The position numbers and the translations under genes are program-made. From positions 49,743-113,742 of the forward strand of contig NZ_BAFQ01000297.1 in assembly GCF_000308375.1 (NCBI RefSeq): a stretch of 64,000 nucleotides of DNA. The letters are read 5' to 3'. The notes beneath the pieces are model-generated. The model saw only the letters and a program-made list of their open reading frames with translations. It was not told the DNA's origin and searched no databases. The stretch comes from Nocardia aobensis NBRC 100429 (GTDB lineage Bacteria > Actinomycetota > Actinomycetes > Mycobacteriales > Mycobacteriaceae). Positions 43,051 through 51,651 of this stretch are shown in pieces. How positions within the stretch are numbered: position 1 is the stretch's first letter; every line of letters starts with the position of its first letter.

Positions 43051-43923
43051 CTACTCTGCCTCGACGAATGTCTGGTGCAGCGTGCCGATTCCTTCGATCC
43101 AGCTGGTCAGACTCTCGCCCGTCTTCAGGAAACGCTGCGGATCTCGGCCCACACCCACACCGGCCGGAGTTCCGGTGAAAACGACGTCGCCCGGATAGAG
43201 GGTGACGGTCTGCGAGAGGCCGGAAATCAACTGCGGCACAGAGAAGATGAGATCTCGCGTGCGGCCCTTCTGGACCTCTTCTCCGTCGACGGCACAACCG
43301 AGTTCGAGATCGTCCGGGTTGGCCAGTGAATCAGGAGTCACCAGCCACGGCCCCTGCGGTGAGAAGCCTGGAAACGACTTGCCCAGACCGAACTGCGGGG
43401 CCGGGCCACGCAATTGCGACACCCGCTCCGAAATATCCTGGCCGACGGTGAGTCCGGCCACCGACTCCCACACGTCGCCGGGCTCGACGCCGTGCAGTGT
43501 GCGTCCGATGACGACGACGAGTTCGACTTCCCAGTCGGCATTGCCGCCGGCCGGTAGCACGACGGCGGTGTCGGGCCCGCTGAAGCTCGATACGTATTTG
43601 GTGAACACCGGCGGAAGATGCTCGGGCGCCTCGAAACCGGATTCGGCGGCGTGGGCGCGATAGTTCAGCCCTACCGCGAACACCTGGCGCGGTGCCGGAG
43701 AGGGAGGTCCGAGAAATGCCCGGTCGAGCGGAAAAGCGTGCTCCTGCAGTGCCTCCGGCGCGAGACCGGCCGCCCACGTCGTGAACGTGTCCCAGCAGGC
43801 ATAGAGCTGAGGCAGGTCCGGGCCGAATCGGCCGCCGGAGATCGCCGCGACCGGTGCCGCCTGCTCGGCCCCGTCCGCACCGAAGACGAAGACGGCACGT
43901 TCGTCGAGATTGGCAATACGCAT
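43051..43923 (-). CDS. FAH-family hydrolase/hydratase, set B
   Basis: 290 aa. Signature FAVGLNYRAHAAESGFE near residue 83; metal ligands in DWEVELVVVIG (two Glu) near 132 and LTVGQDISERVSQ near 160. C-terminal GDVVFTGTPAGVGVGRDP. It would process the ring-cleavage product of the set B dioxygenase. It lies 37 bp after the hydroxylase and 5 bp before the dioxygenase gene, so all three are co-transcribed. Confidence 0.9.
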   Translation of the reverse strand: MRIANLDERAVFVFGADGAEQAAPVAAISGGRFGPDLPQLYACWDTFTTWAAGLAPEALQEHAFPLDRAFLGPPSPAPRQVFAVGLNYRAHAAESGFEAPEHLPPVFTKYVSSFSGPDTAVVLPAGGNADWEVELVVVIGRTLHGVEPGDVWESVAGLTVGQDISERVSQLRGPAPQFGLGKSFPGFSPQGPWLVTPDSLANPDDLELGCAVDGEEVQKGRTRDLIFSVPQLISGLSQTVTLYPGDVVFTGTPAGVGVGRDPQRFLKTGESLTSWIEGIGTLHQTFVEAE

Positions 43924-43960
43924 GGTGTAGGTTCTCCTCGGAATGTGATGTGATCGACGC

Positions 43961-45577
43961 TCAGGCCGCGCCCGGCGCCGGGACCGACATGGTGTCGTGC
44001 CGTAGGCGAGCCGCGTACTCTTCGACGAGGCCGGCGATACCACCGATGTCCCCGACTGCGCCGTAGATGTAGTGGTCGGGTCGGATCAGCACGGCGGCAA
44101 TCGAATTGGTGTCGAACCACCGTGTCCACTCACCGGTGAAGTCGCGCAGATCTGGGTCGCCCGCAGCCGATATCGACTTCGCGGCGGCTTCGATCGCCGG
44201 AAGTGTCCTCCGCGTTTCTGCGTCCAGTATCTGCTCGGCCCCGCTGTCCGACAGAAGAAGGAGCACGGCTCGATTCCCGGTCGCATCGTCGAGCAGGCGC
44301 GGCGAACGCTGCACCTCGACGGCGAATTGCGGGACGAGAGTGCCTCCCAGCACACAACCGGTTCTCACGATCCCCTCACCGAGTACCGGGCGGGCCGTCA
44401 CCGGCAGCACCTCGGCAGGATCAGCGCCGCCAGCGATCATTCGCTGATCGCGCAGCGCGGCCTGGTCCGGATCGAGCACACAGATCACCTTGCCCAACTC
44501 GACCGACATCGCGATCGCGTGTTGCAGGTGCACACTTCGCTCGCTGGTATAGGTGTCCAGCAGGGCGGGGCCGGAGACACCGCGCAACACCCGGTCGAGT
44601 TTCCATGCCAGGTTCGCGCTGTCCCGCAGTCCCGAACACATGCCCTGTCCCGCGAAGGGTGGCATCTGGTGGGCGGCGTCGCCTGCGATGATCAGCCGTC
44701 CGCGGCGCCAGGTGTCGGCCCAGCGAGCCCCGAACGTATACATCGCGTGCCGTTCCAGACGGGTGTTGTCCGGGGTTCGCCCCCAGGCCCGCAACAACTT
44801 CCAGGCATTCTCCGTGGTGCCGAGTTCCTCCGGGTCTTCACCGGGCAATCGCATGAATTCCCACCGCCGGCGCCCGGGACCGCCCGAGACGATGGTGGTC
44901 GGCCGCGCCGGATCACAGAGCTGCCAGTTCATCGGCGACCAGGTGAGATCGTCGGACGGGATGGTGTCGATGATGAACCAGTCGAAGAAGGACCCTCGAT
45001 CATCCATCCGGGCGCCCATCCGGCGACGCACGAAGCTGTTCGCCCCATCGCACCCGATGACGTACCGAGCCGTGAATCGACGCGTGACCTGGGTGGTAGG
45101 CGCGAGGTGGCCCGGCCTCACAACGCCGGTGTCACCGGCCGACACGACGACATCGTCGGCTCGCTCCTCGATATCGATAACGTCGGCGCCGCGCACCAGA
45201 CCGACATTCGGCATGGAGGCCACCGCCTCGGCCAGTACCCGCTCCAACTGCGGCTGTGAGAAGAAATTCGCCGTCGGCCACCCGTTGGGCCCCGTCCCCG
45301 ACCAGTCGATTCGCACCAACGCCTCACCCGCGGCGTTTCGCCATTCGTAGAAGTCGGGTACCGGTTCGATGATCGCCTTCACCTCGTCGGCGAGTTCCAT
45401 GGATTGGAAGACCCGGCCGATCTCGTCGTCGAAGTGCACAGCACGCGGGAGCGGGTACGGCTCCGGCCACCGCTCGACCACAACAACATCGTGGCCCATC
45501 AACCCGAGCATGCGCGCGGTCGCCAAACCGACCGGACCGGCCCCGACTATCACCACGTCGTGATGTGAATTCTGCAT
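43961..45577 (-). CDS. FAD-dependent aromatic hydroxylase, set B (MhpA-like)
   Basis: 538 aa. N-terminal VVIVGAGPVGLATARMLGLMG near residue 8, the DG motif IGCDGANSFVRRRMG near 170 and IIAGDAAHQMPPFAGQGMCSGLRD (parts) near 300. Closest in look to 3-(3-hydroxyphenyl)propionate hydroxylase MhpA. It converts a phenolic acid to a catechol with NADH and O2 and starts the set B operon. The operator block at 45630-45665 is 53 bp upstream of its ATG. Confidence 0.93.
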   Translation of the reverse strand: MQNSHHDVVIVGAGPVGLATARMLGLMGHDVVVVERWPEPYPLPRAVHFDDEIGRVFQSMELADEVKAIIEPVPDFYEWRNAAGEALVRIDWSGTGPNGWPTANFFSQPQLERVLAEAVASMPNVGLVRGADVIDIEERADDVVVSAGDTGVVRPGHLAPTTQVTRRFTARYVIGCDGANSFVRRRMGARMDDRGSFFDWFIIDTIPSDDLTWSPMNWQLCDPARPTTIVSGGPGRRRWEFMRLPGEDPEELGTTENAWKLLRAWGRTPDNTRLERHAMYTFGARWADTWRRGRLIIAGDAAHQMPPFAGQGMCSGLRDSANLAWKLDRVLRGVSGPALLDTYTSERSVHLQHAIAMSVELGKVICVLDPDQAALRDQRMIAGGADPAEVLPVTARPVLGEGIVRTGCVLGGTLVPQFAVEVQRSPRLLDDATGNRAVLLLLSDSGAEQILDAETRRTLPAIEAAAKSISAAGDPDLRDFTGEWTRWFDTNSIAAVLIRPDHYIYGAVGDIGGIAGLVEEYAARLRHDTMSVPAPGAA

Positions 45578-45629
45578 GGATCCCCGATTCGAGTGACGCG
45601 GACAACACCGCCGCAAGATTAGGAAGCAG

Positions 45630-45665
45630 TCCTGAAATACGCAATCATTGTCCTGCATTTCAGGA
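45630..45665 (-). promoter_or_regulatory. IclR-type operator candidate at the set B operon
   Basis: Imperfect palindrome TCCTGCATTTCAGGA at 45651-45665 plus the half-site TCCTGAA at 45630, 21 bp away: the same layout as 39145-39180 and at nearly the same distance (53 bp) from the hydroxylase start. Confidence 0.72.
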
Positions 45666-46045
45666 TGACTCATGCTGTTCCGGCCATTGCGTTCGAGCGG
45701 TGAAGCTCGGCTCGACACACGGGACCCAGCCACGCACTCGAGCCTGATCTGCTACCGACTGAACCCGCTGCAAGAAACGTCATTGCGCACAGCACCGGGG
45801 AACTGAGTGGTTGATGACGAGGATTGTGATCGATGGAGCCACGCCCCAGCCATCGCAACCATCGTCCAACGTCACAGAAGTATCTCCTGAACCAACAGTC
45901 CCACCAGTCACAGGACCCAGCTGAGTTCAAAACAGGAAGACCACGAGATTTCCGCAGAACAGAGCGCTACAGAGGCTCCAAACCAACTCGCAGACCGTGA
46001 ACGGTCAGGACTAAGAAAAGGCTCTGACCAGGTGATACAAGAATT
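45666..46045. other. Intergenic region
   Basis: 380 bp between the set B operon and the HTH gene. No coding signal, repeat or hairpin that I can support. Confidence 0.5.
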
Positions 46046-46513
46046 GTGGACCTGGCTGGGCGTTACGCGAAACGGGATGACCTGCGCAAACTCGAAAACC
46101 TCACAGCCGGAATCCAATCCGACAGCGTCGAACCGAGGAGACGGCAGCGGAAATCACCCAGCCCGATGCGGCCCAAGCCGGCCCGGAACATCCAACACCG
46201 ACTCCCCCGCCGCACCGTCGACGAACTCGTCCAGGCCTACCGAGACGGCGCAACAACGCTCGAACTTGCCGCCCGATACGACATCTCCAAAACCGCCGTC
46301 CTGAACCTGCTCATTAGAGAAGGGGTAACCCGCCGTCACCAACCTCTCACTGACGCCGACATCGACCACCTCGAAAACCTTTACCTCGCCGGCAACTCCC
46401 TCGCCTCCTGCAGCCGACTCAGCGGAACACCCGCCAGCACGATCAAAGACGGACTCCACAAACGCGGAACCCCGATGCGCCCCGCCGGTGGACACCGCAA
46501 CAACCGCACATGA
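46046..46513 (+). CDS. Orphan helix-turn-helix protein, recombinase-associated type
   Basis: 155 aa, basic. The core TVDELVQAYRDGATTLELAARYDISKTAVLNLLIREGVTRR (in parts, about residues 57-97) is an HTH like that found at the ends of resolvases or beside recombinase genes; a second HTH-like half follows (DADIDHLENLYLAGNSLASCSRLSG). There is no catalytic recombinase domain. The start is a GTG with a weak ribosome site; ATG at 46166 would give a shorter protein. Next to transposase debris, it is probably a leftover or accessory gene of a mobile element. Confidence 0.6.
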   Translation: MDLAGRYAKRDDLRKLENLTAGIQSDSVEPRRRQRKSPSPMRPKPARNIQHRLPRRTVDELVQAYRDGATTLELAARYDISKTAVLNLLIREGVTRRHQPLTDADIDHLENLYLAGNSLASCSRLSGTPASTIKDGLHKRGTPMRPAGGHRNNRT

Positions 46514-46601
46514 GCCGACACCGAGTGTCGACACACCCGAAAAGCCACCCAATTCAACCCGATAGCGAACCTTCAGCAATCGCTGAACTCGTCAGGCGCG
46601 C

Positions 46602-46735
46602 TCCGTCAACCATTGCCCTACGTTGGTGCCCCCGACCCGACCGGTGTTGGTAAGGCACGATGGGTGATGTGATGGAAGCCCGCGCTCAACGCGTTCGCCA
46701 TCGCATTCGAAGGCCGGATCACCCAACCGGAAACT
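46602..46735 (+). pseudogene. C-terminal fragment of an IS256-family (Mutator-type) transposase
   Basis: The plus-strand frame reads PDPTGVGKARWVM, an in-frame TGA at 46670-46672, then WKPALNAFAIAFEGRI. The string ARW..xWKPALNAFAI.F is, from memory of the family, the C-terminus of actinobacterial IS256 transposases, where the stop position is normally Arg. No catalytic DDE part remains. Confidence 0.55.
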
Positions 46736-47027
46736 GACCCCTACGGGGTCAGATCCACCGGTAATTCGACACTTCCGCGTCGGTGCGAGCGTGGCGGCGG
46801 AGCGCGTGTTTCGGGTCTTCTCGTTGGTCGGGAAGAACAGCTCGACCGACAGATCGGAATGGGTGAGACCCATCGGCGTACCGAAACTCCCCAGCAGGTT
46901 CGCCGACAATTGCGGCAAGCTCCAAGTGCGGAAGATGTTGGTCGGCGCACCGCGCACGTATTCGAGAATACCCGAACCAGGCTGCGCGCAGCATGATTGG
47001 TGAGTCGCACATTCCAGCCGCGGTCGA

Positions 47028-47270
47028 TTACGGCGCCGGAAACGGGTCGTGGGAGTCCAGCAACGCCTGCAAGGATCGCAGGATGTGCAATAGCGCCCGT
47101 TGAGCGAGGTTTCCGTGTAGGGGTGCGTAGCCGGCGGCAAGGCGCCAGTCGTTGCGTTCGGGTAGTGGGAGATCCAGTTGACTTTCTCGTGCCTCGCGGC
47201 CGTCGGTTTCCGTCGCGTGAACTTCGTGATTCGCCGGTCGGGTGCCGCGAGTTGTTTTGCGCTGCAACAT
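47028..47270 (-). CDS. Small hypothetical reading frame
   Basis: 80 codons. The second half (LDLPLPERNDWRLAAGYAPLHGNLAQRALLHILRSL, in parts) has a natural amphipathic composition, while the strand opposite does not. No family recognised, no clear ribosome site, and it diverges from the membrane protein gene at 47417. Could be a remnant. Confidence 0.25.
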   Translation of the reverse strand: MLQRKTTRGTRPANHEVHATETDGREARESQLDLPLPERNDWRLAAGYAPLHGNLAQRALLHILRSLQALLDSHDPFPAP

Positions 47271-47416
47271 GAATGGCCAGCCGCGTGATCGTCGTTGTCT
47301 GAAGCCCTCTCCGCGGCCTACGCGTCGATCGCGATCCGTTCGTTGCCGCGAAGGTTTCGCGGGCGCGTGAAAACCGGAGACGTTTGGCCGGCCGGGGGCG
47401 AGGGTAGGCCGGGCCT

Positions 47417-48448
47417 ATGGCACGGGAACAGTCGTCAATTCTGCTGATCGCCGATCCCGGAGCGCCGGCGGCGATCGCCGAGCATCTGTCCGAATCGCTC
47501 TCGAATGAGCGGACCGACGGGGCCGCGCCCGAGACTCGGGATGTGTCGGTGCGATGTCACGCCTACCCCATCGACGAGCACACCGAGTTCTCGGAGGTCG
47601 TCGACACCATCGACCCGAGTGGCCAGACCGAGGACGTCGTCATCTACCTCACCGATCTGCCTCGCCGTCAGGGAACGACGCCGGTACTGGCCGACATCAG
47701 TGTGCCGGACCGGTTCGCCGTGATCTCCATCCCGGGTCTGGGTGGTGCGTTCATTCAGCGCCGGGTGCGGGGCTTGGCGCGAGCCGTCGTGGCCGAGATG
47801 ACGAGCCGGTCGAGCCCACAGAAAGCTGCAACCGAGCGGCTGAATCGGGTGCAGGACGGCGATATCGTCCACTACCTCGCCCCGTCGGTCCTGTCGCGCC
47901 TGCGGCTGCTCGCGGGCATGGTCTATGCCAATCGACCATGGCGATTGGTGACCGGCATGTCGAAGGTGATGATGGCGGCCTTCGCCACCGGGGCTGTCAG
48001 CCTCGCCTATGGGACGATGTGGCGGCTGTCGGCCACGATGGGCCCGTGGCGATTGAGCGCGGCAACGGCCCTCGCGAGCGTGGCGCTGATCGCCTGGCTC
48101 ATCATCGAACACAATCTATGGGAACGCCCGCACTCGAGAAGCGAACGAGAGCGCGCGGCGCTGTACAACGCATCGACCGTCATCACCCTGACGATCGGCG
48201 TCGTTGTCTTTCACGCCGCGCTGTTCATCCTGCTGATGCTGACCGCCTGGTGGACGATACCGCCGCAGATGGTTACCGAAAACACCGGCGGGCCTGCGGG
48301 ATTGGCGACGCTGCTGCTGATGGCCTGGCTGGTCGCCGCCGTGGCCACCCTGGGCGGTGCGCTGGGGTCGGGTATGGAGGACGACGAGGCCGTGAAGGCT
48401 GCGGCCTACGGGGCTCGGCAACGCCGGCGATTCGACCACACGGACTGA
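47417..48448 (+). CDS. Membrane protein of unknown function with N-terminal soluble domain
   Basis: 343 aa. Residues 1-160 form a soluble alpha/beta region (ILLIADPGAPAAIAEHL at the start; VVIYLTDLPRRQG near 75). Four hydrophobic helices follow (about 182-202, 212-232, 250-278 and 295-318), then a charged tail. I do not know the family. It stands alone and diverges from a small frame on the other strand. The C-terminal SGMEDDEAVKAAAYGARQRRR is cytosolic in character. A role in stress or envelope control is possible only from the neighbourhood. Confidence 0.75.
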   Translation: MAREQSSILLIADPGAPAAIAEHLSESLSNERTDGAAPETRDVSVRCHAYPIDEHTEFSEVVDTIDPSGQTEDVVIYLTDLPRRQGTTPVLADISVPDRFAVISIPGLGGAFIQRRVRGLARAVVAEMTSRSSPQKAATERLNRVQDGDIVHYLAPSVLSRLRLLAGMVYANRPWRLVTGMSKVMMAAFATGAVSLAYGTMWRLSATMGPWRLSAATALASVALIAWLIIEHNLWERPHSRSERERAALYNASTVITLTIGVVVFHAALFILLMLTAWWTIPPQMVTENTGGPAGLATLLLMAWLVAAVATLGGALGSGMEDDEAVKAAAYGARQRRRFDHTD

Positions 48449-48774
48449 CGACCCTTCCACTGGCGAATCGGTTGAGCCCGAACGCGACGAAGCAGTCCTG
48501 ACCGCGTCGCGCATGGTCTGTCCACCAGCGCATCGCCACCTGTCTTCACCTGGCCGAGTAGTCGACCGGCCCCGAGATCGCCGATCGGCGTCGCCGCGAG
48601 CCGCGTCAGGCCGAGGGTGGCGGGTTCGAGGTGGGACCGAGAGCTGGCGAGGATAAACCGGTCTTGCCCGGCGGGCGTTGCAAGCTGAATACATTGCGGC
48701 GCAAACTATTCCACAACGCAAATGGCGTCGCAGGGGCGGCGGCGGTCTACTCGGCTCCGCCGGGCGGGGAGTGG
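48449..48774. other. Convergent intergenic region
   Basis: 326 bp between the membrane protein gene and the DUF1931 gene. I see no gene and no strong hairpin. Confidence 0.5.
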
Positions 48775-49224
48775 TCAGAGCAGGAGATGGAAGATGTCGA
48801 AGGCGACGTTCCATTCGGCGGTGCGGGGGTTCTTACGGTCCGGCTCGATCGTAACGAAGGTGTGCGCCAGCGCCACGCTCAAACCTCCGGCGATCAGCGG
48901 CAATCGCTGCTCGGTCGCCTCGGAGAGGGCCATGTCCAATGGCGGCCGGGCCGTCAGTTGATCGAGCAGAGCCTGTAGTTCGATTTCCTGGTCGAGTTTT
49001 TCGAACCGGTGGATGCTCTCCTGCAGCCCCTTGGTGATCGGCAGGTCCCACGGTTCGATCACGTCCCTCAGGTTCGCCTTGGCCGAGGCCTTGCCGATGA
49101 GGATCAGATCGTAGATCTTGTCGTCGATGAAATCCGTATAGCGCTTGAGGTCGTTCCGGTCGACTTGCAGGCCGGCCGCTGCCCGGAAGAGTTGCTGGAA
49201 TTTCACGGTACCCATCACTGGCAT
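48775..49224 (-). CDS. DUF1931 histone-fold-like protein
   Basis: 149 aa. The string DLKRYTDFIDDKIYDLILIGKASAKANLRDVIEPWDLPITKGLQESI (in parts, residues about 20-65) is the hallmark of DUF1931, a family with a pair of histone-fold motifs related to archaeal histones but in one chain. The start ATG at 49224 has AGGAG upstream. It is the last gene of the stress operon after the cNMP/TrxR-like flavoprotein. DUF1931 proteins often lie beside chaperones and thioredoxin genes, but their role is not settled; DNA binding is an inference from the fold. Confidence 0.88.
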   Translation of the reverse strand: MPVMGTVKFQQLFRAAAGLQVDRNDLKRYTDFIDDKIYDLILIGKASAKANLRDVIEPWDLPITKGLQESIHRFEKLDQEIELQALLDQLTARPPLDMALSEATEQRLPLIAGGLSVALAHTFVTIEPDRKNPRTAEWNVAFDIFHLLL

Positions 49225-49228
49225 GTCG

Positions 49229-50944
49229 TCAGCTCCTGTCGAAGTATTCATGGATTTGGCGAACCGCCATCGCTCCCTCACCGACAGCGGAGGCGACCCG
49301 TTTCACGGAATCGCTGCGGACGTCGCCGACAGCGAACAGGCCGGGCAGGCTCGTTTCGAGCGTCCTCGACGGCCGGTCGCCGATCCACTGGTTGCCGTCC
49401 GCACGGGCGCGGACCGCGTCCATGCCCGTGCGGACGAAGCCGTGGTCGTCGAGTGCGATCGTGTCGGCCAGCCACCCGGTGTGCGGCACCGCCCCGATGA
49501 AGACGAACAGCGCGCGCACCCGAAGGGTGTCGCGCGCGCCCGTGTGATTGTTCTCGACCACGATCTCGTCGAGGTACTTCTCACCGTGGACCTCGCGAAT
49601 CTCGGTATTGCGGTGAACGGTCACGCGCGGATGGCGCTCGATCTGGTCGACGAGGTAGCGGGACATGCTCTTTCCGAGGTCACCGCCGCGGATGAGCAGG
49701 TCCACGTGGGAAACACGGTCCGCGAGAAAGACGGTGGCCTGCCCGGCGGAGTTTCCGCCGCCGACGATGGCCACCGGGTCGGTGCCGCACATCCGCGCTT
49801 CCTGATGAGTTGCGGCGTAGTACACGCTCGTCCCCTCCAGTACCTCGATTCCCGGAACCGACAACTTGCGATATCGCGCCCCGGTGGCCAGCACGACGGC
49901 CCGGCCGCGAACCGTGCCGCCGTCCGCCAGCCGAAGCACGTGGTCCCCGCCCTCGGACTCCAAACCGGTCACCTCCGCCGACACCAGGATGCGGGCACCG
50001 AACTTGCCGGCCTGGATCACGGCCCGCTCCGCCAATTCGGCGCCGGAAATCCCTGCCGGGAAGCCCAGGTAGTTCTCGATCCGGGAGGAGGTGCTCGCCT
50101 GGCCACCCGCGGCGAACGACTCGAGTGTCACCGTGTTCAACCCGTCCGAAGCGCCGTACACGGACGCGGCCAGACCGGCCGGTCCCGCACCCACCACGAT
50201 GAGGTCGCTTACGTCCTGGGCCGCATCCGGGACCGGAAGCCCGACGATGCGGGCGAGTTCCGCATTCGTCGGATTGCGCAGCACCTTCTCGCCGTGCCAG
50301 ATCACCACGGGAGTGTCCTCGGGGGAGACGTCCAGGCTGCGCAGCAGCTGCTCCGCCCGTTCGTCGCGCTCCAGATCGATCCACCTGTGGGGCAACCGGT
50401 TTCGCATGGCGAACTCACGAAGCCGCAACGTATCCGGTGAATAACAGGAGCCGATGATCCGGAACCCCGAACCGAGCCCGATCAGCAGATGCCGCCGCAC
50501 CAGGTAGGCGCGCAGGATCAGATCGCTGAGGACGGGGTCGTGGGAGACCAGCTCGCGCACCCGCTCGGCCGGGACGACGAGTATCTGGCCGTCCTCGATC
50601 GTCTCGGCGGTGAAGAACGCCACCTGGCCTTCCAGCAGCCCGAGCTCGCCCAGAAATCGGCCAGGACCGTGCACGCGCAGTATCCGGCGTGCGCCGTCCC
50701 CGTCGCCCTCATCGATGATCGCCACCTTGCCCGAGAGGATGACGAAGAAGTCGTTGCTGGGCTCGCCCTCGCGGACCAGCACCTCACCGGCGCCAACCGA
50801 TCGACGCGCGCCACCGACCTCGAGCGTCGCGACCTGCTCGTCGGTCAGGCGCGGGTAGGCTCCCAGCTCGTCCGGAGTCTCGGCGTCGACAGCCGGAATC
50901 TCGCGCACGGGAGCGCCGTCCTCAGACGAAGTTCTGGTCGACAT
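49229..50944 (-). CDS. Cyclic-nucleotide-binding domain fused to a thioredoxin-reductase-like flavoprotein without CxxC
   Basis: 571 aa. Residues about 30-150 are a cNMP-binding (CRP-type) domain with GEVLVREGEPSNDFFVILSGKV and GPGRFLGELGLLEGQ. Residues about 160-235 form a small thioredoxin/glutaredoxin-like linker (GSCYSPDTLRLREFA). From about 245 follows a TrxR-type module: LIVVGAGPAGLAASVYGASDG and the NADPH motif AIVGGGNSAGQATVFLA. At the usual SxCATC redox site it reads YYAATHQEA, so the CxxC is gone and disulfide reductase activity of the normal kind is not expected. Next to thioredoxin in a stress operon; perhaps a regulated NADPH oxidase-like or sensor protein. Confidence 0.9.
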   Translation of the reverse strand: MSTRTSSEDGAPVREIPAVDAETPDELGAYPRLTDEQVATLEVGGARRSVGAGEVLVREGEPSNDFFVILSGKVAIIDEGDGDGARRILRVHGPGRFLGELGLLEGQVAFFTAETIEDGQILVVPAERVRELVSHDPVLSDLILRAYLVRRHLLIGLGSGFRIIGSCYSPDTLRLREFAMRNRLPHRWIDLERDERAEQLLRSLDVSPEDTPVVIWHGEKVLRNPTNAELARIVGLPVPDAAQDVSDLIVVGAGPAGLAASVYGASDGLNTVTLESFAAGGQASTSSRIENYLGFPAGISGAELAERAVIQAGKFGARILVSAEVTGLESEGGDHVLRLADGGTVRGRAVVLATGARYRKLSVPGIEVLEGTSVYYAATHQEARMCGTDPVAIVGGGNSAGQATVFLADRVSHVDLLIRGGDLGKSMSRYLVDQIERHPRVTVHRNTEIREVHGEKYLDEIVVENNHTGARDTLRVRALFVFIGAVPHTGWLADTIALDDHGFVRTGMDAVRARADGNQWIGDRPSRTLETSLPGLFAVGDVRSDSVKRVASAVGEGAMAVRQIHEYFDRS

Positions 50945-51188
50945 AACACCACCGCCAATCTTCACCCGGCTCCATCGACCGGACGATCGGATGGCCGACA
51001 GTATGAGCGTGCGCGCTCGCATGCCTGCCCGGCGAGGAGTCGCAGCAACCGACATGTCCGCACGTCAGACACAGCCTCAGATGTACCCACGGGGTGCCGA
51101 GGCGAAGACATTCCTCGCAGCCCTGCGGAGTCCGGGGTGCCACGGGCCGGATCGCGGTCACGTGTGGGTCGACAGGGACAGAAGTCAT
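50922..51188 (-). CDS. UBP-type zinc finger protein
   Basis: 88 aa. Zinc ligands: GCEECLRLG, LRLCLTCGHVGCCDSS and HASAHAHTVGHPIVRSMEPGEDW (in parts), the C/H pattern of ubiquitin-hydrolase zinc fingers. The fold ends with WRWCYVDQ. Such short stand-alone proteins are common in actinobacteria without ubiquitin; their role is unknown. The start overlaps the thioredoxin stop (ATGA) and its end overlaps the flavoprotein start by 23 bp. Confidence 0.9.
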   Translation of the reverse strand: MTSVPVDPHVTAIRPVAPRTPQGCEECLRLGTPWVHLRLCLTCGHVGCCDSSPGRHASAHAHTVGHPIVRSMEPGEDWRWCYVDQNFV

Positions 51189-51637
51189 GACGTCGCCTCC
51201 TTGCCCGCATGTGCCGAGAGCGCATGATCGAGCCATGTGCGCAGTTGTGGTATCGGAGCGGCGCCCGCCTGACGAGCCAGCACCTCGCCTCGGTCCATCA
51301 CCAGCAGAGTCGGTACCGCGCGGACGGTGAATCGTTCGGCCGTCCTGGGCGCAGCATCCACGTCGACCTTCACCAGTTTGATTCGACCCGCGCGTTCCCT
51401 GGCGAGCTGCTCGAGCGCCGGACTGACCGTGCGGCACGGGCCACACCACGTGGCCCAGAGGTCGACGAGAACGGGGACCGAGGATCTCTCGGCGACCTCC
51501 GCGAAGTCGTCGTCCCCTGCCGAGGCGATCCAGGGCAGCGGCTCATGGCAGTTCCCGCATCGCGGTTTTCCTTCCCCGGCCGCCGCTACCTTGTTGACCT
51601 TGCCGCAGTTCGGGCACTTCACGTTGTCGGTTCTCAT
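51185..51637 (-). CDS. Thioredoxin with N-terminal zinc ribbon (thioredoxin 2 type)
   Basis: 150 aa. N-terminal zinc ribbon with CPNCGKVNK and CGNCHEP (four Cys, residues about 8-30), then a thioredoxin fold with active site WATWCGPCRTVSP near residue 65 and the cis-Pro region RAVPTLLVMD near 108. It reduces disulfides in the cytoplasm under oxidative or heat stress. It is between clpB and the UBP finger. The natural reductase is not the neighbour flavoprotein unless that works without its CxxC. Confidence 0.93.
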   Translation of the reverse strand: MRTDNVKCPNCGKVNKVAAAGEGKPRCGNCHEPLPWIASAGDDDFAEVAERSSVPVLVDLWATWCGPCRTVSPALEQLARERAGRIKLVKVDVDAAPRTAERFTVRAVPTLLVMDRGEVLARQAGAAPIPQLRTWLDHALSAHAGKEATS

Positions 51638-51651
51638 GACGACACCTCCTC

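Larger units (their letters stand above)
46514..47416. other. Region with transposase debris and weak reading frames
   Basis: About 900 bp. It contains the transposase fragment and the small minus-strand frame listed separately. Between them (46740-47000) both strands are open in short frames, for example a minus-strand stretch with YVRGAPTNIFRTWSLPQLSA, which I do not recognise. Overall it looks like eroded mobile DNA. Confidence 0.5.

Noticed and set aside
46592..47140. 182-codon minus-strand frame over the transposase debris
   Set aside because: Mixed composition, overlaps the transposase remnant on the other strand, no family; kept only as part of the region description.
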